A stretch of 16,458 nucleotides of DNA from Clostridiales bacterium (GCA_019417795.1 DXUR01000027.1:1-16458); one strand, 5' to 3'; shown: positions 1 to 6,032, counted from the first letter of the stretch. The notes: generated by a model not told the origin, from the sequence alone. A program made the numbers and translations.

Positions 1-1165
1 GCGTATCAACGCCAGCGGTCAGCACCAGCACACCATCCGGCAGTTCCGCAGGGTATTCCTCCCTGCGGCCAAGCATGGTGTCCTCGTCCTGCACATCGCC
101 GCGATCTTCCCACAGCAGCCCCAGACGGGTGTTGTAGACAACCTGCATCTTCTTGGTATCGCCCAGGGCATTCAGGTATTTCAGCACGGTATCTTTCCAT
201 GCTGCCCACTGCGAAACAAAGCTGTTCAGCCAAAAGCTGCGGATACCGTTCTCATAGGCGGCGGGATTTTCCGCTTGCCAGTGAGCTGGTGCCCGCTTCA
301 TGGTCACTTCGTCCGAAATGCAGGCGCACTCCGGGCAGAGATACCACACGTCCTTGACCTTGTAGGTTTTCTCTCCGTGGGTTTCGATGGTGTCATACTC
401 GTACCGAATATCTTCCCAACGCAGTTCATGGAATCCCTTGCAGTGCGGGCACTGGGATACCCAGCGCTCCATCGTGCCCTTGACGTAGGACTTGGCAATG
501 GCACTGTGTCCCTTGATGGTGGGTGTGCTGACTTCCACAGCCTTTGCGTTGTAGAAAGTGGTCTGCCGGGCCATTGCCAGTTCCCAAGGGTCGCCCTCTG
601 TGCCGGCACTCACTGCCCAGCGGTCACGCTCGTCACCCAGCACATAGCGGATGGGCTTTGATGCCAGAGCGTGCGCCTCGGTAGATCCGCACATGGTCAG
701 GATGCCGCCGGGATAACTTTTCTGCAAAATCGTGTTGCCGCTGTCCCGGCTCTTTTTCTCCGCGACCTTGGCCCGCAGTGTAGGGCAGTCTCGTATCATG
801 GGGGCGATACGGAGCTTGCTGTACTCCTTGGCATCCGTCATTTGGGGATGGATGAAAAGAATACTGCCGGGGTCAACGTCAATGGTGCGGCCTATGACAT
901 TGTTTTCAAACTCCGACTTGCCGACCTGTGAGGACGCAACGACAACGATATGATGGATGCGCGGGTCGGAGAATGCGTCCATGATCTCCACCAGATAGGG
1001 CGTGCGGCTGTTACGCCAGCGGCCCTGCTCGGCAGACGCTTCCGGGGACAGGACGCGGTTTTGTGTGGCCCACTCGCTCACGGACACATTGGGCGGGGGC
1101 CGGATAGCTGCCACCAGCTTTGACACCAGAGCATTCAGACGGTCAACCGCTGCATTCTCACTCAT
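1..1165 (-). CDS. Phage terminase large subunit, GpA family (C-terminus outside window)
   Basis: This is the ATPase/nuclease motor that translocates and cuts phage DNA at the prohead portal. The 388 residues visible match the lambda gpA-type family (Terminase_GpA). They include a SEWA...VLSPEASAEQGRW...RTPYL N-terminus at about 30-58, a Walker A-like loop ASSQVGKS at 77-84, and a Walker B-like VLGDERDR at 175-182. Paired CPHC (239-242) and CPEC (277-280) probably bind zinc. The sequence is cut at VLTAGVDT, where the nuclease domain usually begins, so only the ATPase half is present. The ATG at 1163-1165 was chosen because it is followed at once by the conserved N-terminal region. It overlaps the end of the small-subunit gene by 8 nt and has only a weak ribosome site, which suggests translational coupling. 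Confidence 0.95.
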   Translation of the reverse strand, partial: MSENAAVDRLNALVSKLVAAIRPPPNVSVSEWATQNRVLSPEASAEQGRWRNSRTPYLVEIMDAFSDPRIHHIVVVASSQVGKSEFENNVIGRTIDVDPGSILFIHPQMTDAKEYSKLRIAPMIRDCPTLRAKVAEKKSRDSGNTILQKSYPGGILTMCGSTEAHALASKPIRYVLGDERDRWAVSAGTEGDPWELAMARQTTFYNAKAVEVSTPTIKGHSAIAKSYVKGTMERWVSQCPHCKGFHELRWEDIRYEYDTIETHGEKTYKVKDVWYLCPECACISDEVTMKRAPAHWQAENPAAYENGIRSFWLNSFVSQWAAWKDTVLKYLNALGDTKKMQVVYNTRLGLLWEDRGDVQDEDTMLGRREEYPAELPDGVLVLTAGVDT

Positions 1166-1730
1166 CGTCGTCACCAGCCAGCTTTTCAGCCCACGCCTTG
1201 CGTTCACGGACATGGGCCTCATACTTTGCCGGGTCGTAACGGAACATGGCGATTTCCTCGGCTATCTGATTCACCTCGCCACGCATATACTCTGCCACCT
1301 CTGCCGGGTCAGACAGAGCAGCCGCATTGATGGCAACACGGCTGGGCAGCGCCATCAGCGCACCCCGGACGGTGTAGATAAGCTCAGAGGTCATAGCGGC
1401 CACATCCTCACTGCGGTGCATCTGCCCGGACAGCTCTTTTGCCTCAGCTTGAGCGATTTTCGCTTTGCTGGCTTTGAGCGTAGCTTCTGCTTTCTGCTTG
1501 ATGTGGTCCAGCTTTTTGGCCTCTGCCGCTTCCTCTTTGGTCAGCCCGCCACGGGCAGTGCTGGCATTGTAGGCCTGCACTGCGTCACCAAGGACAAATT
1601 TTCCTCGACTGACGGTGGTGAGCACCCCATCCTGTGTGAGCTGCTGCACCCTGCGGTTCGTGATGCCCAGCACGGCGGCCAGTTGGGTGGTGGTCACAGT
1701 CATGTCAGCAACTCTTTCTTTTGTCGGCAT
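1158..1730 (-). CDS. Phage terminase small subunit, Nu1-like
   Basis: This is the probable DNA-recognition subunit of terminase, which binds the packaging site and recruits the large subunit. The 190-residue protein has an N-terminal winged helix-turn-helix (about residues 13-55, with QLAAVLGITNRRVQQL and a following DGVL turn) like lambda Nu1. A charged, Ala/Lys/Glu-rich helical region (about 66-100) probably forms a coiled coil for oligomerisation. An acidic C-terminus ends GDDDE and would contact the large subunit. The start is supported by a strong AAAAAAGGAGGTGG site 6-8 nt upstream. Its 3' end overlaps the large-subunit gene, the usual terS-terL order. A gap of about 145 nt separates it from the gene before, the second longest in the window, so it may have its own regulation. 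Confidence 0.88.
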   Translation of the reverse strand: MPTKERVADMTVTTTQLAAVLGITNRRVQQLTQDGVLTTVSRGKFVLGDAVQAYNASTARGGLTKEEAAEAKKLDHIKQKAEATLKASKAKIAQAEAKELSGQMHRSEDVAAMTSELIYTVRGALMALPSRVAINAAALSDPAEVAEYMRGEVNQIAEEIAMFRYDPAKYEAHVRERKAWAEKLAGDDDE

Positions 1731-1778
1731 TCAGAAACCACCTCCTTTTTTGTAAAACTCTTTGGAAAATCACAGCGA

Positions 1779-1808
1779 AGTCATTATACAAACCGTAACG
1801 AAATGACT
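1779..1808. promoter_or_regulatory. 7-bp inverted repeat around a lone -10-like box upstream of terS
   Basis: AGTCATT (1779-1785) and AATGACT (1802-1808) are perfect inverted copies with a 16-nt spacer. On the minus strand a perfect TATAAT (plus 1783-1788) straddles the edge of one arm. No credible -35 hexamer lies at 16-18 bp, so a promoter here would need an activator. An operator or an RNA hairpin in the terS leader are equally possible. The rest of the gap (1739-1874) shows only the terS ribosome site and no convincing terminator. Confidence 0.3.
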
Positions 1809-1874
1809 GATTTTTCCCTCACTAACTAGCTTGGTTTCGGGGTCGACGAGCCCGCTCAGTGTGGGGCACCCCCG

Positions 1875-2036
1875 TCACAGTACCTTTTCGTCACCGAACG
1901 AGCCATCGTCGGCCCGCTCCTGTCCGCTGTTGGGCGGATGCAGAAAGGCTTCGACCACAGCAGGGTCATACTCGATGGTACACTCGATGCTGTCCATAGG
2001 GACGCTGGGACAGGCGTATACGGTTACGGTGTTCAT
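1875..2036 (-). CDS. Small hypothetical protein (53 aa)
   Basis: This is a 53-codon gene starting MNTVTVYACPSVPMD and ending DDGSFGDEKVL. It is supported by a good AAAGGAG site (plus 2046-2052) 9 nt before the ATG, by position directly after the 87-residue gene (15-nt gap) and by coding on the same strand as everything else. The sequence is short, with two cysteines (residues 9 and 19) and an acidic C-terminus. I recognise no domain. It may be a minor packaging-region protein of the phage, but nothing in the sequence fixes a role. The gene is real mainly on the strength of its ribosome site and spacing. Confidence 0.6.
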   Translation of the reverse strand: MNTVTVYACPSVPMDSIECTIEYDPAVVEAFLHPPNSGQERADDGSFGDEKVL

Positions 2037-2051
2037 GGTGTCGTGCTCCTT

Positions 2052-2315
2052 TCAGCAGGGAATGCTCACGCTTTGAATCTTCCTATAGGCATCCAGACGC
2101 AGCTCCTTCTTGTCACCGTCGTAGGTTGCCTCGTAGTACATACAGTCAGGGACGGTGGTGGACAGCCAAGCCTTGTTGTTCTGAAGGGTGCTGCCGCACC
2201 AGAGTACGCACACGTCTTTCACGCCGATCTTCTGGAGATGTGCCAGCTCAGCGTTTGCATTATAGAGGCTGGCGACGGCAGCAATGGCGGATGCCACAAA
2301 ATCATAGTAGTCCAT
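2052..2315 (-). CDS. Hypothetical phage protein (87 aa)
   Basis: This 87-residue protein begins MDYYDFVASAIAAVASLYNA and has an Ala-rich amphipathic N-terminal helix. A mixed region follows with Cys-Val-Leu-Trp-Cys (residues 36-40) and a C-terminal part rich in Tyr, Asp and Lys. No signal peptide or known domain was recognised. The start is supported by GAGGAAAGGA roughly 10 nt upstream. It sits between the second ParB-like gene and the 53-residue gene, in the stretch leading to the terminase genes. I cannot assign a function. Confidence 0.65.
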   Translation of the reverse strand: MDYYDFVASAIAAVASLYNANAELAHLQKIGVKDVCVLWCGSTLQNNKAWLSTTVPDCMYYEATYDGDKKELRLDAYRKIQSVSIPC

Positions 2316-2347
2316 AGTGATGATTCCTTTCCTCGAGATAAAGCCCC

Positions 2348-2367
2348 TGCCAGCATGAGCGCTGGCA
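2348..2367 (-). other. Intergenic hairpin after the ParB-like gene
   Basis: TGCCAGC (2348-2354) and GCTGGCA (2361-2367) form a perfect 7-bp stem with a 6-nt loop. It lies 9 nt beyond the stop of the 175-residue ParB-like gene. No U-tract follows on the minus strand (the next bases read GGGGCTTTAT), so it is not a convincing intrinsic terminator. It could instead protect or process the mRNA between the cassette and the terminase genes. Confidence 0.4.
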
Positions 2368-2376
2368 AGGACGATT

Positions 2377-2904
2377 TCATACGCTGCGGATGACCTGAGC
2401 CTTGGAGTATGTGTCGTGGCCCTTGGTCATCATGTTCAGGAAATCGTCTTTGGTAAAGCCGGACAGGCGGAAGATTTCTTCGGGCTTCATGCCCAGCTGC
2501 TTGCCGATTTCCTCCACGGTCTTGCCCTCGTCAATGAGTTTCTTGACAATGGCTTTCATCGGCTCCAACAGGTGGGTGCCACGGGCACGGTTGTGGGTTA
2601 TGGTGCCGTATACGTCGGCGCTCTCGTCGCCGTGGTGGTCTACGACTACGACCGGCACTTTGCCGCCCAGCAGGGACAGCAGCGGCTCCCGGCCCGATAC
2701 AGTCCAGCGATGGAAGCCGTCAATGATGGTGCCGTCAGGGCGTACCACGATGGGCAGTGTCCAGCCGTTGGTCAGGATAGACTGGATAAGCAGCTTCAGG
2801 TTTTCCTCGCTGACCTTGTTGGGGTTGTAGTCGTTGGCGTGAATAGTGTTGCGGTCTACCCACTGGAGGGATGCCAGCGGGGCGAATACATCAATGCTTT
2901 CCAT
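2377..2904 (-). CDS. ParB/Srx-fold protein, IbrB-like (175 aa)
   Basis: This is a ParB N-terminal-fold protein of the kind paired with PAPS-reductase-like proteins (compare IbrB of enterobacterial prophages, which acts with IbrA in gene regulation). Visible marks are the specificity-strand segment NDYNPNK, then PIVVRPDGTIIDGFHRW (51-67), where DGFHRW replaces the GERR box of chromosomal ParB. Next come THNRARGTH (103-111) and a helix-turn-helix-like region at about 115-150 (VEEIGKQLGMKPEEI). The start at 2904 is chosen because AAGGAGGAG lies just upstream and the ParB fold begins there. An upstream in-frame ATG would put a long unrelated Ser/Arg-rich stretch on the front. It overlaps the PAPS-reductase-like gene by 14 nt. 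Its biochemical activity (nucleotide or DNA binding) is unproven. Confidence 0.85.
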   Translation of the reverse strand: MESIDVFAPLASLQWVDRNTIHANDYNPNKVSEENLKLLIQSILTNGWTLPIVVRPDGTIIDGFHRWTVSGREPLLSLLGGKVPVVVVDHHGDESADVYGTITHNRARGTHLLEPMKAIVKKLIDEGKTVEEIGKQLGMKPEEIFRLSGFTKDDFLNMMTKGHDTYSKAQVIRSV

Positions 2905-4039
2905 GGTTCTGCTCCTCCTTGATGCGGGCGTTGTGGTCGTTGTAGATGGTGGTCCAGAGAATGCGCAGGATACGCATTTTGGGGTCTCCGTACAACAGGC
3001 CCTCGTACATGGTCTTGTAGTGCTTCTGCTCAGCGATGCCGTAGGTCTTGATGAACAGGCCACGCCAGTGCTCGATGTGGGACAGGGTGTCCTTGGCGAT
3101 GGTGTAGCGCTCCGGGTGCAGGAACAGAAGGTCTTTGCAGAGGGCTTTATAGTCCTTTTTCTCGGATTCTTCTTCCAGCTCCCCACGCTTGCGGGTGGTG
3201 CGCCGGAACATTTCAGAATCCCAGTAGAGCAGAACGAGGTAGGCATTGGGTTCTCGCCGCTGGATGCGCTCCCACAGGTCGTTGTCCGTTTCAGCTATCC
3301 AACGGAGGCCCTGTGTGCCGCAGTCACCGAAGAATGCGCACAGCCGGAGGGCATTCTTTCGGACACCTGCCTCATAGAGCCTCATGTAGATCTCAGGAAA
3401 TTCAAGGTTTCGCTCCTTGATGTACAGCCACACATCGGAGTCCTTCCAGTCGTAGATGGGATAGAACTTGCCGCCGCGGGTGATGCGCTCCATTTTGGTG
3501 TTGGCAATGCACTTGAAGCGGGTCAGGCTTTCCGCCGTGCGCAGACCGACAAGCTGGATGCCGTCAGAAAACGCCTTGGAGCAGAACGTCTGGTAGTTCA
3601 TTTCCCCTGCATAGTGGAGGTAGGGACTGTACATGATGGCAAAATCGGGCGGTTTGCGCATCCAGACATCTTCCTTGCCCGGCTCCCACGTTATCCACGA
3701 TTCGGAGCTGGACAGGTGGTCAATGACGGACACCTGCTTGAACGGCAGGCAAAACCACAAGAATTTTGCGCCGACCGACAGAAAGTTGCGCCGCCAGCGG
3801 TATGCTGCATCGACCATCGAGGGGTAAAGCCCCTCCTCGTCGATGAACGTCACCGTCAGCTGCTTGGGGTCCAGCTCACCGGAGAGAATCATTTCATAAA
3901 CGAGGTTGGCCATGCACAGGCTATCCTTGCCGGAAGAAAAGCTCAGGTAGATTTTGCAGCCGTTGGCGAACACATTTCGGATGCGGATCTTCGCAGCCTG
4001 CAACACGTTCAGGTTGCTTTCCACTACTTTCACAGGCAT
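2891..4039 (-). CDS. PAPS-reductase-family PP-loop protein, IbrA-like (DUF3440-like)
   Basis: This is a 382-residue member of the adenine-nucleotide alpha-hydrolase/PAPS reductase superfamily. The PP-loop SFSSGKDS at 33-40 binds ATP or an adenylyl substrate. VTFIDEEGLYP follows at 63-73, VGLRTAES at 164-171 and YPIYDWKDSDVWLYI at 193-207, which is the family signature. The length and long C-terminal helical region match IbrA-like/DUF3440 proteins rather than true assimilatory PAPS reductases, which carry a C-terminal redox Cys. Relatives include DndC of DNA phosphorothioation, but no dnd genes are visible here. The gene overlaps ParB-like genes at both ends (10 nt upstream, 14 nt downstream), so the three products are probably made together. 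The substrate is unknown. Confidence 0.9.
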   Translation of the reverse strand: MPVKVVESNLNVLQAAKIRIRNVFANGCKIYLSFSSGKDSLCMANLVYEMILSGELDPKQLTVTFIDEEGLYPSMVDAAYRWRRNFLSVGAKFLWFCLPFKQVSVIDHLSSSESWITWEPGKEDVWMRKPPDFAIMYSPYLHYAGEMNYQTFCSKAFSDGIQLVGLRTAESLTRFKCIANTKMERITRGGKFYPIYDWKDSDVWLYIKERNLEFPEIYMRLYEAGVRKNALRLCAFFGDCGTQGLRWIAETDNDLWERIQRREPNAYLVLLYWDSEMFRRTTRKRGELEEESEKKDYKALCKDLLFLHPERYTIAKDTLSHIEHWRGLFIKTYGIAEQKHYKTMYEGLLYGDPKMRILRILWTTIYNDHNARIKEEQNHGKH

Positions 4040-4716
4040 ATCAGCTCACCACACTTCGGGCAGCGGATGTACCGGTGCTGCTCTGCGCCGCTGGCCGCCT
4101 CAGGAACAGCGGTTTCCGGCTCGGTAGGTGTAGACACCTCCAACACCGGGGAGGGCTGCTGCGGAGGCTCGGAGACGGTGGACACGGGCTGTGGGTCGGG
4201 CGGCGCTACCGGATAGGTAGGCGCTGCTGCATAGGGGACGTGTTCCTCATTCTGCTGGCGGTTGATGGACGAAATCTCGCTCTCCGGGAATTCTCCGTAG
4301 GAGCCAATCATTTCGTCCGCTTCATCCTCGGTGCTGTTCAGCATTTCCAGCAGATCGGCATCCCAGCCCGGGACATCCACATCACCGTCCAGCTCCTTGA
4401 CCAGTTCCTCGATGGCATCCACATCAGTGAATCCCAGCTCATAGACCTTGTTGTCGGCCATCATGAGCTTTTTCTTCTGAACATCGGTCAGGCCGACCAT
4501 GACATAGCAGTCACAGGTTTCCCGGCCCATGCGGAGCAGCGCTTCATACAGACCGTTACCGGCGATGATCTCACCGTCCTCGGCCACGACCAGCGGCTTG
4601 ACCTGCCCGAACATTTCAATGCTGCGGATGTACTCGGTCAACTGCTTCTCGGAATGCCGGCGGATGTTGTGGGCGGGCTTGTGCAGCTCGGACAGCTTCT
4701 TTACCGTGATTTTCAT
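4030..4716 (-). CDS. ParB N-terminal-domain protein with Pro-rich linker and CxxC tail (228 aa)
   Basis: Residues 1-75 form a ParB/Srx-like domain: ITVKKLSELHKPAHNIRRH, then PLVVAEDGEIIAGNGLYEAL, with the core IIAGNGLYEA at 50-59. A helical, acidic region follows (about 76-145), then an extended Pro/Glu/Thr-rich linker (about 160-212). A short tail has CPKCG (219-223) and a final Cys at 227, resembling half a zinc ribbon. DNA-modification and phage proteins often carry this ParB type, where it may bind nucleotide or DNA. The start is supported by AAAGGAGG. It overlaps the membrane-protein gene in an ATGA and overlaps the PAPS-reductase-like gene by 10 nt. The lone CxxC could complete a metal site with a partner or by dimerisation. 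Confidence 0.85.
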   Translation of the reverse strand: MKITVKKLSELHKPAHNIRRHSEKQLTEYIRSIEMFGQVKPLVVAEDGEIIAGNGLYEALLRMGRETCDCYVMVGLTDVQKKKLMMADNKVYELGFTDVDAIEELVKELDGDVDVPGWDADLLEMLNSTEDEADEMIGSYGEFPESEISSINRQQNEEHVPYAAAPTYPVAPPDPQPVSTVSEPPQQPSPVLEVSTPTEPETAVPEAASGAEQHRYIRCPKCGELICL

Positions 4717-5714
4717 CGTGCATCCTCCTTTCGGTCAGAAACGAGGTGCAGGACCACGGAGGCCAGCAGCACAAAGATGATGATGTACACCCGAAGCTCG
4801 CTCATCAGCGTCCAGATGCCCATGACACCCAGCGGGATCACGAGCTGCCACGAGGTAACAGTGAGCACGTCAATGAGAAAGCCGATGTTCTCACCGAACA
4901 CCAGATACTCCGAATAGAGGTAGGTGGACAGCGAGGACAGCGCAATGATGGTGATCAGGATAGCCTTGAGCGTGTTCAGCAGTGGGCTGAAATTGACCCA
5001 TGTGAGCAGCGCAGCCAGCACCATGTAGACACCGAACATCACGCCAGCCAGAACAAAGGACTTTTTCATGTTGCCGTGCTGGGTGCCATCTTCATTTTTG
5101 TCGTTGTAGGAGAACAGCGAGTAGTAGTACGGATAAGTGAACGGGCCGGGCAGCAGCAGGAAGCCTTTGTAGAGGCCCGTCTGGATACCGGCAGCAGTCA
5201 GGCCGGGGTCGATGTTGACGAATGCACCGTGGGTGTATACCAGCGCGGCAATGACAACGACTGCCAGCAGACCGTAAACAACCACCCATGAAAAGCCATC
5301 AGACAGGACGTTCCGAATCATGCCCTCTTTCAGAAGCATAAACAGGAACACAAGGCAGGTGCCGTAGACAATCAATGTGCCTCCGGTGGTGCCGATCGGC
5401 GTGTCGCCGAAGATCTCATAGATGCCGGACATCTGCGTCCATGTCTGGAACACGGTCAAAAAGCCGATGAAGTAGAACATCACCTTGCTCTGCATGATGC
5501 GCCGGACGGTCGGGATGTACTCCGCAAACAGACCGAAGAAGATACAGGCCAGCGAGTTGAAAACCGCCCAGATGATAGCCGCAGCAGCGCCGTTGTTGAT
5601 GGCCAGCGTGCGGAAGTTCATCAGGGAGCCGACTCCTGCCCATGATGCAACGATGGAACAGGCGTAGAAAATGGTGGGGTTTGCCTTGAATTTTGCCTTG
5701 ATTTTCTGATACAT
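4713..5714 (-). CDS. Polytopic membrane protein with LeuT/NSS-like N-terminus
   Basis: This 333-residue, very hydrophobic protein has about ten predicted membrane segments (roughly 14-34, 44-66, 78-98, 112-130, 141-160, 179-200, 219-240, 249-270, 288-307, 309-325) and a basic cytoplasmic N-terminus. Segments 1-2 contain GVGSLMNFRTLAINNGAAAA (27-46), which lines up with the TM1 signature of neurotransmitter:sodium symporters (G-x-G-N-x-x-R-F-x-x-x-A-x-x-N-G-G-G-A). FFGLFAEYIP then sits at the usual TM2 Glu position. The match is by eye. The LeuT Asn27 and Arg30 equivalents are Ser and Asn, and the protein is far shorter than LeuT. A LeuT-fold relative is inferred, transport is not shown. A holin is unlikely given length and topology. 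AAGGAG precedes the ATG and a structured leader lies upstream. Confidence 0.75.
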   Translation of the reverse strand: MYQKIKAKFKANPTIFYACSIVASWAGVGSLMNFRTLAINNGAAAAIIWAVFNSLACIFFGLFAEYIPTVRRIMQSKVMFYFIGFLTVFQTWTQMSGIYEIFGDTPIGTTGGTLIVYGTCLVFLFMLLKEGMIRNVLSDGFSWVVVYGLLAVVVIAALVYTHGAFVNIDPGLTAAGIQTGLYKGFLLLPGPFTYPYYYSLFSYNDKNEDGTQHGNMKKSFVLAGVMFGVYMVLAALLTWVNFSPLLNTLKAILITIIALSSLSTYLYSEYLVFGENIGFLIDVLTVTSWQLVIPLGVMGIWTLMSELRVYIIIFVLLASVVLHLVSDRKEDAR

Positions 5715-5900
5715 GGAAAATCTCCTTCTTTGTGACTGGGCACGGCGAAATGCCCAGCTGCAGCACCTCGGCTTTTCGGGGTGCTACGGTGATGCCGCAC
5801 GCAAAGGAGCAACGTGCGGCCCGGAATCCTCCTTTCAGGCAATAAAATAGCGGCACCCACCGGGAATGGTGAGCACCGCTTGGCTTGATTTGAATTTTGC
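5715..5900 (-). ncRNA. Structured 5' leader with four consecutive hairpins
   Basis: This is the probable untranslated leader of the membrane-protein operon, about 186 nt from the inferred start site near 5900. In RNA order it contains four hairpins. Hairpin 1 is at 5850-5879 (12 bp with wobbles). Hairpin 2 is 5794-5801 with 5813-5820 (8 perfect bp, 11-nt loop). Hairpin 3 is 5762-5767 with 5780-5785 (6 bp, extendable by a wobble pair). Hairpin 4 is 5736-5742 with 5751-5757 (7 perfect bp). The true ribosome site AAGGAG follows at about 5722-5727. An AAAGGAGG at 5828-5835 has no start codon at a usable distance. No long ORF here has a credible start. It could be a cis-acting regulatory RNA, but I recognise no known riboswitch class. 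Confidence 0.6.
5841..5879 (-). terminator. Terminator-like hairpin close to the promoter
   Basis: On the minus strand GCGGTGCTCACC and GGTGGGTGCCGC pair around a 6-nt loop (plus 5850-5879). The bases TATTTTATT follow directly (plus 5841-5849). The stem is 12 bp with three G-T wobbles. The tail is U-rich but interrupted by two A residues, so efficiency would be moderate. It begins only about 20 nt after the inferred transcription start, which would allow attenuation of the downstream operon. Confidence 0.4.
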
Positions 5901-5906
5901 ATCCTA

Positions 5907-5935
5907 ATCATATCACTCAGAGCGTCCGTTGTCAT
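5907..5935 (-). promoter_or_regulatory. Sigma-A-type promoter with extended -10 (candidate late promoter)
   Basis: On the minus strand the -35 box ATGACA (plus 5930-5935, five of six to TTGACA) is separated by exactly 17 bp from the -10 box TATGAT (plus 5907-5912). TGA directly precedes the -10, giving an extended TGnTATGAT. The expected start is near 5900. The -35 overlaps the first two units of the decamer array. The promoter would drive the membrane protein, ParB, PAPS reductase-like, ParB and terminase genes. This is the best-formed promoter I see in the window. Confidence 0.75.
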
Positions 5936-6010
5936 CTGAATCCATCGGTAAGCTTCGGCATCCATCCGAAACCATCCGACAACGTCCGACAGCGAGTGAA
6001 ACCATCCCCT
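5921..6010. repeat. Nine helically phased 10-bp repeats
   Basis: Nine adjacent 10-bp units share the plus-strand consensus ACCATCCGAA (minus TTCGGATGGT). Column 3 is C in all nine units, columns 5, 6 and 8 (T, C, G) match in eight of nine, and the remaining columns are looser. The period is exactly one helical turn, so each unit would present the same face of the DNA. The array ends over the -35 box of the promoter at 5907-5935. This is most simply an activator-binding array, with the DUF1492-like protein encoded just upstream as the candidate ligand. Replication iterons are the alternative. Confidence 0.8.
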
Positions 6011-6032
6011 TGATTCTCAACGATTTCCACTT

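Noticed and set aside
1002..1829. Plus-strand open frame of 275 codons
   Set aside because: It lies antisense to both terminase genes, which are recognised with high confidence.
2905..3246. N-terminal extension of the 175-residue ParB-like gene
   Set aside because: The in-frame upstream ATG adds a Ser/Thr/Arg-rich low-complexity sequence that is the PAPS-reductase-like gene read in another frame. The internal ATG at 2904 has a strong ribosome site.
2891..4039. DndC of a complete DNA phosphorothioation system
   Set aside because: The PP-loop family is shared, but no DndA, DndD, DndE or DndB-like genes are visible and the length and neighbours fit the IbrA/IbrB type better. A modification role stays possible but is not claimed.
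2846..4216. Plus-strand open frame of 456 codons
   Set aside because: It lies opposite the PAPS-reductase-like and ParB-like genes, which have clear motifs, ribosome sites and coupled ends. Its translation shows no recognisable domain, so it is a shadow of GC-rich minus-strand codons.
4713..5714. Holin
   Set aside because: Holins are short with one to four helices. This protein has 333 residues and about ten helices, and no endolysin gene is adjacent.
5621..5965. Minus-strand open frame of 114 codons through the leader and decamer array
   Set aside because: Its ATG lies within the repeat array upstream of the promoter -35 and has no ribosome site. It runs into the membrane-protein gene in another frame, and its translation looks like random basic sequence.
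5921..6010. CRISPR array
   Set aside because: The units are 10 bp, degenerate and directly adjacent, without spacers. Operator or iteron repeats fit, CRISPR does not.
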